A stretch of DNA of 64,000 nt from Aureisphaera galaxeae. GTDB taxonomy: Bacteria > Bacteroidota > Bacteroidia > Flavobacteriales > Flavobacteriaceae. Positions 53,931 through 64,000 of this stretch are shown one piece after another. The stretch spans positions 571,688-635,687 of the forward strand of contig NZ_JAQQTF010000006.1 in NCBI RefSeq assembly GCF_028561275.1, in the 5' to 3' direction. Below the pieces are notes generated by a model, which saw nothing but the letters and a program-made list of their open reading frames with translations, had not been told where the DNA came from and made no database searches. Position numbers and translations under genes: made by a program. The stretch's first letter is position 1; each line of letters opens with the position of its first letter.

Positions 53931-54281
53931 ATGGAAGCGTTAGTTAAATTTGTTCAAGACGAATTTGTAACCAAAAAAGAATTCCCTCAGTTTGGTGCAG
54001 GGGACACAATCACGGTTTACTATGAAATCCGTGAAGGTGACAAGAAAAGAACCCAGTACTTTAGAGGAGTTGTTATTCAGGTAAAAGGAACAGGAACTTC
54101 CCAAACCTTTACCATTAGAAAAATGTCTGGAACCGTTGGAGTAGAGCGTATCTTCCCAATCAACATGCCAGCATTGCAAAAAATTGAAATCAATAAGAAG
54201 GGTAGCGTTCGTAGAAAACGTATTTACTACTTCAGAGGACTTACTGGAAAGAAAGCAAGAATCAAAGAAAAGAGAGCTTAA
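53931..54281 (+). CDS. rplS: 50S ribosomal protein L19
   Basis: L19 sits at the 30S-50S interface. The product is 116 residues starting EALVKFVQDEFVTKKEFPQF and containing GDTITVYYEIREGDKKRTQYFRGVVIQ, GVERIFPINMPALQKIEI and GSVRRKRIYYFRGLTGKKARI, all standard for the family. The frame is open far upstream (to 53679), through the repeat and the promoter, but the ATG at 53931 gives the correct N-terminus. Transcribed alone, with a good promoter and a terminator. Confidence 0.97.
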   Translation: MEALVKFVQDEFVTKKEFPQFGAGDTITVYYEIREGDKKRTQYFRGVVIQVKGTGTSQTFTIRKMSGTVGVERIFPINMPALQKIEINKKGSVRRKRIYYFRGLTGKKARIKEKRA

Positions 54282-54302
54282 AAGTCCACCAAGAGCATAC
54301 GG

Positions 54303-54334
54303 AAAAGGCGACTCCCACTGGGGTCGCCTTTTTT
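54303..54334 (+). terminator. Terminator of rplS
   Basis: Stem AAGGCGAC / GTCGCCTT with a CCC/GGG extension and six T. Confidence 0.9.
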
Positions 54335-54392
54335 ATTGACAATTGTTAATAACTCGCGTTAGTAAATTGTTAATCTTTAGGAGCTTAGATTA

Positions 54393-54423
54393 TTTGGAAA
54401 TTAAAATTCTTCAACTACTTTAG
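54393..54423 (+). promoter_or_regulatory. Promoter of the candidate non-coding RNA
   Basis: TTTG at 54393-54396 and TACTTTAG at 54416-54423 with 19 bases between. The -33 element and spacing are ideal; the -7 element matches TAnnTTTG at one base less than perfect. Confidence 0.6.
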
Positions 54424-54429
54424 TACCAT

Positions 54430-54737
54430 CGAAACGGGCTAACCCCCGCAGAGATATTAAAGTAACGTTCTTTAAAACTGTTTTTTGAATTGCCTGAAAT
54501 GATCAGGGTACCTGTACCCAGGCCACTAGATGAAAAAAACAGGAGCAGTACAGACGGAACATAGATTGGTTATTATCAATAGATTCGAAACTACTGTTCA
54601 TCTTTGGAGAAAATCACGGTCGCAAGGGATTAATCAACTTGCACACAGGACCAAGCAGCAATGTGAGGGACTGGCCGGTAACGATTTCCTTCACAAGGAG
54701 CCATATGATTGTAGCAATACAGACATATGGCTTTTCT
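54430..54737 (+). ncRNA. Candidate structured non-coding RNA
   Basis: A transcription unit of about 300 bases with its own promoter and an intrinsic terminator, between rplS and icd. Inside it are several local hairpins: GCCTG ... CAGGC enclosing GGGTA-CCTG-TACCC (54492-54523) and GCAAG ... CTTGC (54622-54642). One 75-codon frame (54530-54757) is open, but it has no known domain, runs through the terminator hairpin and its stop lies beyond it, so coding is unlikely. It lacks the conserved signatures I know for RNase P RNA and tmRNA. It could be 6S RNA or a lineage-specific RNA; I cannot decide without a covariance search. Confidence 0.5.
54695..54737 (+). terminator. Terminator-like hairpin ending the candidate RNA
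   Basis: Stem AGCCATATG (54699-54707) / CATATGGCT (54724-54732) with a 16-base loop, followed by TTTCTTG. The stem is perfect, the T-run moderate. Confidence 0.65.
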
Positions 54738-54789
54738 TGTTTTTGGCCCTTTCCTAACCTCCTGTAGAAAAGTAATCTTCGCTTTTTAA

Positions 54790-57099
<2,310 letters not shown>

Positions 57100-57121
57100 T
57101 ATTCCAAAATATATGTTAAAT

Positions 57122-57153
57122 CAAAGCCCACCGTATTGGTGGGCTTTTTTTTG
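57122..57153 (+). terminator. Terminator of icd
   Basis: Perfect ten-bp stem AAAGCCCACC / GGTGGGCTTT with a five-base loop and eight T. Confidence 0.93.
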
Positions 57154-57182
57154 TAACTTATCTTTATAAAAACTTTTGCCAT

Positions 57183-59549
57183 TTGAAAAGAATTTTTACC
57201 CTCGCTTTCGTGTTGGTAACATTCGCCGTTACCGCCCAACAGAAATACACAATTAATGGAACTGTAACTGAAGCTGCTACCGGAGAAACCCTCATCGGTG
57301 TTAGTGTTATTATTCCTGCATTGCAAACCGGAGCCATCACCAACGAATACGGCTTCTATTCTATCACCTTGCCACAAGGGAATTATGAGGTGGTATTCAG
57401 CAGCCTAGGCTTTGTTGCAGAACGACTCAACATATCGCTTACGGAAAATATTACCCAGAATATTTCCTTGAACAACGACACCGAACAATTGGACGAGGTC
57501 GTAATTAGTGCCGATGTGGAACGGGCCAATATCAAAGCACCACAAATGAGTGTCAATACGCTTACCGCAGGAACCATAAAAAGCATTCCTGTGGTACTGG
57601 GAGAGGCCGACGTGATAAAATCCATCTTGCTTCTACCGGGAGTCACCAATGCTGGGGAAGGTTCCTCGGGATTCAATGTGCGTGGAGGGGCAGCAGACCA
57701 GAATCTTATCTTATTGGATGAAGCAACCATCTTCAATTCCTCCCACCTTTTCGGTTTCTTTTCCGTGTTTAATCCAGACGCCATTAAAGACGTAAAACTG
57801 TACAAAGGAGGAATTCCTTCCCGATATGGGGGTAGGGTTTCTTCAGTACTCGAAATCTTTCAGAAAGAAGGGAATATGAAAGAACTTAAGATCAATGGTG
57901 GAATTGGAGCCGTAGCCAGCCGACTCTTGGCCGAAGGCCCCATTGTAAAGGACAAATCGGCTTTCTTGGTAGGAGGTCGTGCTTCGTATGCCCATTTATT
58001 TCTCCCCTTGTTCGATATAGACAACAGCGCCTATTTCTACGATCTCAACACCAAGATCAATTACCGCATCAACGATAGGAACAGTATTTTCCTTTCAGGT
58101 TACTTTGGTAGGGACTTATTCGATATTAACGACAGCTTCACCAATATCTATGGAAATGCGGTAGGTAACTTTAGATGGAACCATATCTTTTCCGATAAAT
58201 TATTCTCCAACCTCTCCTTAATCTATTCCGATTATTTCTACGGATTGGAACTCGATTTCGTAGGCTTCGAATGGAATTCGGGCATTCAGAATTTCAACCT
58301 GAAATACGACCTTAAGCACTACTTAACCGATAAGCTTCAGATCAATTACGGAGCCAATAACATTTACTACAGTTTCAATCCCGGAAAGATTGAACCGAAT
58401 AACCCCGATTCGGGGATAGTGGAAGAGCAACTTATTAAGAAGTATGCGAATGAGTCAGCTATCTATGTAGACGTAGAGCATGACATCACCGATAAACTTA
58501 GTGTACAATATGGCTTGCGTTTGAGTCATTTTATTCGATTGGGACAAGATGAACTGAATGTATACCGTGATAACAATCCAGTAGAATTCGATCCTTTCCT
58601 ACTAATTTATCAAGAAGCCGAACCTATAGATGTAGTAGCATCCAGTAGAAGCGATCAGTTAGAGTCCTTTACGAATTTCGAGCCTAGGATATCGGCATCC
58701 TACGCTTTTAATGACGATTTCTCGATCAAAGGAAGTTATACGCGATTGTCCCAATACCTGCATTTGCTTTCCAATACCAGCTCCCCTACTCCTTTGGATG
58801 TTTGGACGCCTAGTGGACCCTTTGTAAAACCACAACTGTTGGATCAGTATGCCTTTGGGGTTTTTAAAAATCTGAGCGATGGGGATTTCACCATAGAAAC
58901 TGAAGTGTACTATAAAGACATTCAAAACCGAATCGATTATATAGACGGAGCCGACCTTATCGCCAACAACGCTATTGAGCAGGTCATCCTTAACGGAGAA
59001 GCTAGAGCCTATGGATTCGAGTTCCTCCTTCGGAAAAACACAGGAAGACTGCAGGGTTGGTTGGCCTACACCCTTTCCAAATCCGAACAACGAACGCTCC
59101 CGAGAAATGAGAATGAAACAGGGATCAACTTTGGGGAATGGTACAATACACCGTACGACAAACCCCATGATATTTCCATGTACGCCAATTACGAACTGGA
59201 CGACAAATGGAGTTTCAACACCAATTTTGTCTTTCAAACAGGACGCCCGACCAATTACCCCATTGGGCAATTTGAATTTCAAGGCGTAGTTGTGCCTTAT
59301 TTTGGTTTACGAAATGTTGAACGCTTACCGAGCTATCATCGTATTGATATTTCAGCCGTACTAAAACCCAGAAAAAACAAAGGCCGTAATTGGCAAAGTG
59401 AATGGGTATTTAGCGTATACAATGTGTACAACAGAAGAAATGCCGCTTCCATCAACTTTAGGGAAAATGCGGATACCGGAATTAATGAAGCCGTACGTAC
59501 CTCCATCTTCGGAATCGTACCTGCGGTAACCTATAATTTTAAATTTTAG
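57183..59549 (+). CDS. TonB-dependent receptor with carboxypeptidase-regulatory-like domain
   Basis: A 788-residue outer-membrane receptor. Signal peptide KRIFTLAFVLVTFAVTAQQ; a CarboxypepD_reg-like domain (about 22-105, YTINGTVTEAATGETLIGVSVIIP); a plug domain (about 115-230, with GSSGFNVRGGAADQNLILLDEATIFN); then a long beta-barrel ending TYNFKF with the terminal Phe needed for BamA recognition. The start codon is TTG at 57183, since no ATG precedes the signal peptide. AACTTTTG (57171-57178), one mismatch from the -7 consensus, lies four bases before. The two following DUF4249 lipoprotein genes form an operon with it. Substrate not predictable. Confidence 0.93.
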   Translation: MKRIFTLAFVLVTFAVTAQQKYTINGTVTEAATGETLIGVSVIIPALQTGAITNEYGFYSITLPQGNYEVVFSSLGFVAERLNISLTENITQNISLNNDTEQLDEVVISADVERANIKAPQMSVNTLTAGTIKSIPVVLGEADVIKSILLLPGVTNAGEGSSGFNVRGGAADQNLILLDEATIFNSSHLFGFFSVFNPDAIKDVKLYKGGIPSRYGGRVSSVLEIFQKEGNMKELKINGGIGAVASRLLAEGPIVKDKSAFLVGGRASYAHLFLPLFDIDNSAYFYDLNTKINYRINDRNSIFLSGYFGRDLFDINDSFTNIYGNAVGNFRWNHIFSDKLFSNLSLIYSDYFYGLELDFVGFEWNSGIQNFNLKYDLKHYLTDKLQINYGANNIYYSFNPGKIEPNNPDSGIVEEQLIKKYANESAIYVDVEHDITDKLSVQYGLRLSHFIRLGQDELNVYRDNNPVEFDPFLLIYQEAEPIDVVASSRSDQLESFTNFEPRISASYAFNDDFSIKGSYTRLSQYLHLLSNTSSPTPLDVWTPSGPFVKPQLLDQYAFGVFKNLSDGDFTIETEVYYKDIQNRIDYIDGADLIANNAIEQVILNGEARAYGFEFLLRKNTGRLQGWLAYTLSKSEQRTLPRNENETGINFGEWYNTPYDKPHDISMYANYELDDKWSFNTNFVFQTGRPTNYPIGQFEFQGVVVPYFGLRNVERLPSYHRIDISAVLKPRKNKGRNWQSEWVFSVYNVYNRRNAASINFRENADTGINEAVRTSIFGIVPAVTYNFKF

Positions 59550-59552
59550 GAG

Positions 59553-60404
59553 ATGAAAAAGTTACTCCTCTCCATCTTCATTTTTACGGGATTGTTGGTT
59601 TTCAGCTCCTGTGAAGATGTTGTGGATGTAGATATTACCACCGAAGAACCCCGATTAATTATCGATGCTTTGGTTCGGGTAGATACCAGTGAGGCGAACA
59701 CACAAATGTTCGTGAGGGTGGCTGAGACCAATTCCTTTTTCGAGGCCTTGCCTCCTACCGAATTGTCTCAGATGACCTTACTCAATATGGACAATCCTAT
59801 GCCAGCCATTTTCTTTGGTGAGGTAGAACCTGGTTTGTATGCGACCACTATTTCCACAGAAACCCTTATGCAAGATACTTGGGTATTACAGATCAATTTC
59901 GATAGGATCATTTTTGTGGCCTTTGCCACCTTCCAACCTACCTCTCCTATTGAAAGTATTACGCAAGGAGACGGCAGTGTTTTCGACGAAGATGACACCG
60001 AGGTAATCGTATCGTTTACCGACAATGGTGACCGGGCCGATTTCTATTTGTTCGATTTCGACTTTGGAAATTACCTGGTAACGGAAGACGAGTTTTACCA
60101 AGGACAGAATTTTGAGTTCTCCTACTTCTATGAAGAAGAATTGAATCCGGGCGATGAAGTTGAAATAAGCATCATGGGAGTGGATCAAGAGCTATATAAT
60201 TACATGGATAAACTGATAGAACAAAGTGATCGTGGCTTTGGGTTGTTTGAAACACCTGCAGCTACCGTACGTGGAAACTTCGTTAATGCGACGGATATAG
60301 ACAATATTGAAATTTTCAATAATGTCAACTCCCCCGACAATTTTGCTTTGGGCTACTTTGCCATAGTACAAGAACACAAACAAACATTTACCATTCAAGA
60401 ATAA
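59553..60404 (+). CDS. DUF4249 family lipoprotein, copy 1
   Basis: A 283-residue lipoprotein (KKLLLSIFIFTGLLVFSSCED, lipobox Cys near 21). DUF4249 proteins accompany TonB-dependent receptors in Bacteroidota and are thought to be the surface partner of the receptor. Visible core: EEPRLIIDALVRVD, DEDDTEVIVSFTDNGDRADFYLFDFDFGNYL. It starts three bases after the receptor stop and ends in the start of copy 2 (TAATG). Its sequence is strikingly similar to copy 2, so the pair arose by tandem duplication. Biological substrate unknown. Confidence 0.88.
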   Translation: MKKLLLSIFIFTGLLVFSSCEDVVDVDITTEEPRLIIDALVRVDTSEANTQMFVRVAETNSFFEALPPTELSQMTLLNMDNPMPAIFFGEVEPGLYATTISTETLMQDTWVLQINFDRIIFVAFATFQPTSPIESITQGDGSVFDEDDTEVIVSFTDNGDRADFYLFDFDFGNYLVTEDEFYQGQNFEFSYFYEEELNPGDEVEISIMGVDQELYNYMDKLIEQSDRGFGLFETPAATVRGNFVNATDIDNIEIFNNVNSPDNFALGYFAIVQEHKQTFTIQE

Positions 60405-61264
60405 TGAAAAGACCTTTTGTCTTCCTACTCCTATTAGCTATGAGCCTCGGGTTTACCTCCTGCGAGGACGTTATCGAAGTGGATCCCCCTACCGAAGAAC
60501 CACGGCTTATCATCGATGCCTTAATTCGAGTAGATAACACGGAACAATTTACAGAAGCTAGGGTATTCATTACCCTGACAAGCTCTTTCTTTGAAAGTCC
60601 TACCCCAGTCTCCGTAGACCAAATCACGATGTTGAATGTGGACAATCCAGGATCTTCGGGTCCCGACTCGGGCGTTCTTAATGAAGTTGCTCCCGGAGTA
60701 TACTCCAAGTTTTTCACTACCGCAGAGATTTCTCAAGATCGGTGGTTGTTGCAAGTAAATTATCAAGGTGATATTTATGTTGCTTTTGCAGAGTTTGTCC
60801 CCTCTGTACCTATAGACGGTGTTGAGCAGGGTGACGGATCCATATTCGATGAAGATGATACGGAAGTCATCGTCACGTTTACGGACGAAGAACAACGTAA
60901 TGATTTCTATCTATTCGATTTCGATTTCGGAAATTTTCTGGCCACTGAAGATGAATTTTATCAGGGACAAACCTTTCAGTTTTCCTATTTCTACGATGAG
61001 GAATTGGAAGTGGGTGAGCAAGCAGAAATCAGCATATTGGGAATAGACCAAGAGTTTTTCAATTATATGACTACCCTTATTGAGCAGAGCGAAGGTGATT
61101 TTGGTCCTTTTGAGACCCCTGTGGTTACGGTACGGGGCAATTTCATTAATGCGACCGATATCGATAACGACGGAACCTTCAACAATGTAGGCGATCCGAA
61201 CAATTTTGCCTTGGGTTATTTCGCCATTGCCGAAGAATATAAAACGACTTTTGTGGTTGAGTAA
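60404..61264 (+). CDS. DUF4249 family lipoprotein, copy 2
   Basis: A 286-residue paralogue of the preceding gene. Signal peptide KRPFVFLLLLAMSLGFTSCED with lipobox Cys. Core segments EEPRLIIDALIRVD and DEDDTEVIVTFTDEEQRNDFYLFDFDFGNFLATEDEFYQGQ are nearly identical to copy 1, while the outer loops (TSSFFESPTPVSVDQ) differ. Start overlaps the stop of copy 1 by one base. Third gene of the receptor operon. Two paralogues with one receptor may provide alternative ligand contacts; that is inference. Confidence 0.88.
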   Translation: MKRPFVFLLLLAMSLGFTSCEDVIEVDPPTEEPRLIIDALIRVDNTEQFTEARVFITLTSSFFESPTPVSVDQITMLNVDNPGSSGPDSGVLNEVAPGVYSKFFTTAEISQDRWLLQVNYQGDIYVAFAEFVPSVPIDGVEQGDGSIFDEDDTEVIVTFTDEEQRNDFYLFDFDFGNFLATEDEFYQGQTFQFSYFYDEELEVGEQAEISILGIDQEFFNYMTTLIEQSEGDFGPFETPVVTVRGNFINATDIDNDGTFNNVGDPNNFALGYFAIAEEYKTTFVVE

Positions 61265-61336
61265 ATTGACCTTTCAATACACTATAAATCTTTGTTTTTT
61301 TGAAATCAAGATGCCAAGGGATGCAGTATTAATGCG

Positions 61337-61344
61337 TACTTTTG
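61337..61344 (+). promoter_or_regulatory. -7 element of murQ
   Basis: TACTTTTG, a perfect TAnnTTTG match, 21 bases before the murQ TTG start at 61366. It overlaps the first in-frame TTG (61342), which therefore cannot be the start. Confidence 0.48.
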
Positions 61345-61365
61345 AAAAACCTAAAAAATAGACCC

Positions 61366-62181
61366 TTGTCGTTCACAAAGACCACAGAACAGGATTCCCA
61401 TTACGACAATCTCGAAAACATGAGTGTTCGGGATTTATTGGAAAATATGAACCGTGAGGACAAAACGGTGCCCTTGGCGGTTGAACGTGCACTCCCTCAA
61501 ATTGAAATTTTAGCAGAGAAAGTATCCGAAGCTTTAAAAAATGGAGGACGCCTTTTTTATATGGGTGCTGGAACCAGTGGCCGTTTAGGAATTGTGGACG
61601 CCAGTGAATGCCCTCCCACTTTCGGAGTACCCCATGATTTGGTTATTGGATTGATTGCCGGAGGGGATTCTGCCATTCGAAAAGCTGTAGAATTTGCTGA
61701 AGATTCTAAAGATCAAGGCTGGCAAGACCTTATGGGATATGACATTTCCGAAAATGATATCGTTATTGGTATTGCCGCTTCGGGAACTACTCCCTACGTA
61801 ATTGGCGCTTTAGAAGCTTGTAATGAAGCGGGAATTGCCACGGGATGTATTACCTGTAATGAAAACAGTCCACTGGCCAATACCGCACAGTATCCGGTCG
61901 TCGTCGTCGTAGGACCGGAATTTGTAACGGGCAGCTCCCGAATGAAGGCAGGAACCGCCCAGAAATTGGTATTGAATATGATCAGTACCACGGCCATGAT
62001 TCAATTGGGAAGGGTGAAAGGAAATAAAATGGTGGACATGCAGCTTAGTAATAACAAGCTTGTCGATCGTGGAACACGCATGGTCATGGATGCGTTGGAA
62101 ATTAAAGAAGATGAAGCCGAGTTTTTACTGAAACAATATGGCAGTGTTCGAAAAGCTATAGATGCCTATAAAAATGGATGA
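61366..62181 (+). CDS. murQ: N-acetylmuramic acid 6-phosphate etherase MurQ
   Basis: MurQ cleaves the lactyl ether of MurNAc 6-phosphate to GlcNAc 6-phosphate in peptidoglycan recycling. The product is about 271 residues, with the SIS-domain motif GAGTSGRLGIVDASECPPTFG and later IAASGTTPYVIGALE and GSSRMKAGTAQKLVLNMISTTAMI. I place the start at the TTG at 61366, giving SFTKTTEQDSHYDNLE, which is the family N-terminus; no ATG is available in this stretch. The stop overlaps the DUF6095 start by eight bases. An etherase suggests wall recycling, although murP or nagA-type partners are not in the window. Confidence 0.94.
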   Translation: MSFTKTTEQDSHYDNLENMSVRDLLENMNREDKTVPLAVERALPQIEILAEKVSEALKNGGRLFYMGAGTSGRLGIVDASECPPTFGVPHDLVIGLIAGGDSAIRKAVEFAEDSKDQGWQDLMGYDISENDIVIGIAASGTTPYVIGALEACNEAGIATGCITCNENSPLANTAQYPVVVVVGPEFVTGSSRMKAGTAQKLVLNMISTTAMIQLGRVKGNKMVDMQLSNNKLVDRGTRMVMDALEIKEDEAEFLLKQYGSVRKAIDAYKNG

Positions 62182-62410
62182 AACAAATCAGAGATTCACG
62201 GATAAGAAATTACTGGTAAAGGGATTAAAACGTTTGGCGCTTTCCATTCCCGTTTTGGTGCTTACTACCTATGCCCTCACCTTTGCCTTTTTGAATAAGG
62301 AAGTCCTTCCTTTATACATCGTATTGCCCTTGGGGATTATTGGCGTCGTTGCCACGGTATTCCTAATGTTTGGTGGGATTAAGATTATTCTGAAATCTGT
62401 ATTTGGTTAG
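62174..62410 (+). CDS. DUF6095 family membrane protein
   Basis: A 78-residue protein with two transmembrane helices (about 22-44, LALSIPVLVLTTYALTFAF, and about 48-72, YIVLPLGIIGVVATVFLMFGGI) and a charged N-terminus (DETNQRFTDKKLLVKGLKR). It resembles DUF6095, a small membrane protein family almost always found after murQ in Flavobacteria. Function unknown. The preferred ATG (62174) overlaps murQ by eight bases; an ATG at 62162 is the alternative. Its stop TAG shares bases with the stop of the convergent DUF819 gene (TTAG at 62407-62410). Confidence 0.8.
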   Translation: MDETNQRFTDKKLLVKGLKRLALSIPVLVLTTYALTFAFLNKEVLPLYIVLPLGIIGVVATVFLMFGGIKIILKSVFG

Positions 62411-63540
62411 AGGATACCTATCACCAAAAATCCTAGATAGGTTCCCAGTGCATTGCCCAATGTCCCTACCAAAATCGCTGGAAGTATCAATTCCTTTCTT
62501 TGAAAGGTTTCTGCTAAAGCAATGGCTGTAGTCCCGCCTCCTATATTTGCTTGGCTAGCTATGGAGATCATTTCCCAATCCTTGTAAAAAAGACTTCCTA
62601 ATAGAATAAGGATAATTCCGTGTATGAATACCGTAAGTGAAGCAAAAACAAGCAGTGTAGCTCCTATGCTTTTAAGCTCAATAACGGAACTTATTTCGCA
62701 ATACGCTCCTATCACGGCCAAAAACAAGTACACCAAATACAGTCCCAAGGCTTGCGATGCTTTTAGTTTGGCCACAAATCGAGTCTGTGCCAATAGAATC
62801 CCTATAGTCGTAAGCGTTAGAATAGAGGGGATTTGAGGCAATACTTCGGCTATCAACTCCGAAACGAAGTAGGCACCTACGCCTAAGAAAGCTAGCCAGA
62901 CGAAGGAATGGAGGTCCATCTTCTTATCCGCATCCTGGGAGGAGTCGTCGGATATTATTTCTACTTTTTTGTCTTTCCAGAAGGATCTTAAGAAAACGGG
63001 AATCACCAAGGTAATTATAATCCATAGGGTTGTCACAACATTATCTACTGCAATAGTACCTGCATACAAAACCCCACGTTCTTGAAAATTGTATTCTAGT
63101 GCAATAGCGTTAAAGTTTACGCTGCCCCCTGTATATGTTCCCGTAAGCATACCTGCAATGATTCTACCATCCTCCCCAATTACGTTTTGGGGTGAAGTGA
63201 GGTACCATGTAGCAAGTACTCCTAATGTGGTGGCTATGGATCCTATAATGAACAATACGATCATAGGCGTTCCTGCCTTTCGTATGGTTCTTAGGTTCAC
63301 GTCCAGTAATAAGTAGAAGATGGATATGGGAGCTAAATACTTAAATATCCCGTCATACAAGGGAATGGCATTGGAGGCTGAGGGAATTAATTTAAAGTTG
63401 GCAATGATAGCGGTAAAGACAATTACGAGTAGGGCCGTCCCGAACTTCTTCCCGAATTTGGTTTTGGCGGCATAGAATGCCAGTATAACCATGGTGCATA
63501 GCACAAACAATACATAAATAGGATTTTCAATAAACCTCAT
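62407..63540 (-). CDS. DUF819 family membrane protein
   Basis: A 377-residue polytopic membrane protein with about ten to twelve hydrophobic helices. It resembles DUF819 (YjcL-type), a family of presumed transporters. Visible conserved stretches: MLTGTYTGGSVNFNAIALEYNFQERG and SQANIGGGTTAIALAETFQRKELILPAILVGTLGNALGTYLGF, rich in Gly and polar residues within helices as in transporters. Substrate unknown. Minus strand, converging on DUF6095. A -7-like match (CAAATCTA on the plus strand, 63600-63607) is upstream. Confidence 0.85.
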   Translation of the reverse strand: MRFIENPIYVLFVLCTMVILAFYAAKTKFGKKFGTALLVIVFTAIIANFKLIPSASNAIPLYDGIFKYLAPISIFYLLLDVNLRTIRKAGTPMIVLFIIGSIATTLGVLATWYLTSPQNVIGEDGRIIAGMLTGTYTGGSVNFNAIALEYNFQERGVLYAGTIAVDNVVTTLWIIITLVIPVFLRSFWKDKKVEIISDDSSQDADKKMDLHSFVWLAFLGVGAYFVSELIAEVLPQIPSILTLTTIGILLAQTRFVAKLKASQALGLYLVYLFLAVIGAYCEISSVIELKSIGATLLVFASLTVFIHGIILILLGSLFYKDWEMISIASQANIGGGTTAIALAETFQRKELILPAILVGTLGNALGTYLGFLVIGIL

Positions 63541-63683
63541 TCGGTATGGTATATGAGTTGGGCTCTTTTGTCTTTAAACGAATAAGATAGCATCTCATAC
63601 AAATCTAAACCTTTTTTTCGGGTTGTTTGAAAAGGGAAATGCGTGGTGCAGGTATTTAGGGGGGGTAACATTAGAATTTAGTG

Positions 63684-63717
63684 CATAAAAAAACCCTCCA
63701 CAATAATGTGGAGGGTT
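63684..63717 (-). terminator. Terminator of the rRNA operon
   Basis: Perfect 11-bp stem AACCCTCCACA / TGTGGAGGGTT with a four-base loop, followed on the minus strand by seven T. It ends the 5S transcript. Confidence 0.93.
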
Positions 63718-63722
63718 CTGTA

Positions 63723-63830
63723 AGAAGGCGGCGACCTACTTTCCCGCGTTGCAGTATCATCGGCGCAAACGGGCTTAACTTCTCTGTTCGGAAAGGTAAG
63801 AGGTGAGCCCCGTCGCTGTAACCACCTTAG
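63723..63830 (-). rRNA. rrf: 5S ribosomal RNA
   Basis: The minus strand shows the complete 5S body: terminal stem AAGGTGG / CCGCCTT, CAGCGACGGGGCTCACC, CCGAACAGAGAAGTTAAGCCC, GCCGATGATACTGC and CGGGAAAGTAGGTCGCCGCC. These are unmistakable 5S signatures. Ends are estimated to within a few bases. Confidence 0.95.
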
Positions 63831-63973
63831 TTTTATGACCGTCCGGCCTGTTTGCCGGATCCTGTCATCCTGGATCGGTCCAGGAAAATATCGTGACATA
63901 GAGGGAAAAGGGATGCGTTTGCATCGTTTACTGTTAAAAAGAGTGTGCCGCCCCCCGGAGGGGGCGTGCGCGT

Positions 63974-64000
63974 ACATAAGCTTACGGGTTATTAGTACCG
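63974..64000 (-). rRNA. rrl: 23S ribosomal RNA, 3' tip (partial)
   Basis: The minus strand at the right edge reads CGGTACTAATAACCCGTAAG, the universally conserved last bases of 23S rRNA. The rest lies beyond the window. Between it and 5S is a 140-base spacer containing a CCCCCTCC / GGAGGGGG-like hairpin and no tRNA. The exact 3' end is approximate. Confidence 0.85.

Noticed and set aside
54530..54757. 75-codon ORF in the rplS-icd gap
   Set aside because: It runs through the terminator-like hairpin, has no family resemblance and sits inside a promoter-to-terminator unit better read as RNA.
63678..63977. 99-codon minus-strand ORF at the right edge
   Set aside because: It covers the 5S rRNA gene, its terminator and the rRNA spacer; not a protein gene.

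Overview
The window reads as chromosomal DNA of a marine-type member of the Flavobacteriaceae (Bacteroidota). The evidence is four secreted proteins with type IX secretion (T9SS) C-terminal sorting domains, a TonB-dependent receptor followed by two DUF4249 lipoproteins, RprX/RprY-type two-component genes, the long (481-residue) Bacteroidota GAPDH, monomeric NADP-isocitrate dehydrogenase, Flavobacteria-specific families (DUF4835, DUF6913, DUF6095), and many matches to the Bacteroidota -7 promoter element TAnnTTTG. Most of the window is ordinary housekeeping DNA with short intergenic gaps and clear hairpin terminators.

Layout. 0-6 kb: end of an ion channel gene and miaA on the plus strand, then a minus-strand run GT2 - ybbR-like - coaE - histidine kinase - response regulator. 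6-10 kb: a 1231-residue T9SS protein. 10-20 kb, all minus: fabI, recN, DUF4835, coaBC, rpoZ, bamD, dapA, DUF6913 and ligA (lipid, DNA repair, CoA, RNA polymerase, outer-membrane assembly and lysine/peptidoglycan functions). 20-25.8 kb, minus: a second large T9SS protein, aquaporin, LOG-family protein, prmC, GNAT. 25.9-28.4 kb, plus: ribD, a DMT transporter, YigZ. 28.4-40.6 kb: thioesterase, dnaA, tyrosine phosphatase, T9SS sugar dehydrogenase, RsmI-like methylase, lysozyme-like protein, mltG, GNAT, dapF, HtrA protease, GAPDH and a small LamG/T9SS protein. 40.6-42.7 kb: an ECF sigma factor operon ending in a PAS protein. 42.7-45.3 kb: an EF-G paralogue with an elaborate leader. 45.3-47.2 kb: an AT-rich lone nuclease-like gene. 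47.3-54.3 kb: Gfo/Idh oxidoreductase, surface lipoprotein, GNAT, TPR, trmD, RluA-type synthase, rplS. 54.3-62.4 kb: a candidate non-coding RNA, icd, TonB receptor with two DUF4249 lipoproteins, murQ, DUF6095. The right edge holds a DUF819 membrane protein and the 5S gene plus the 3' tip of 23S rRNA, all on the minus strand.

The most unusual signal is upstream of the EF-G paralogue (42795-43166). Two short leader ORFs in tandem are each followed by a strong intrinsic terminator. In each unit, sequence at or next to the leader stop codon can pair with the terminator's 5' arm and form an antiterminator. This is the geometry of ribosome-stalling attenuation, present twice, in front of a translation factor. 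Other points of interest are a promoter-to-terminator unit without a credible ORF (54393-54737), an isolated low-GC PD-(D/E)XK-like gene, two families of extragenic palindromes (40654-40745 and 53656-53798), and a recurring arrangement in which the -7 element lies only 4-9 bases from the start codon, suggesting leaderless mRNAs.

All calls come from reading the sequence and the supplied translations by eye; no database search or folding program was run.
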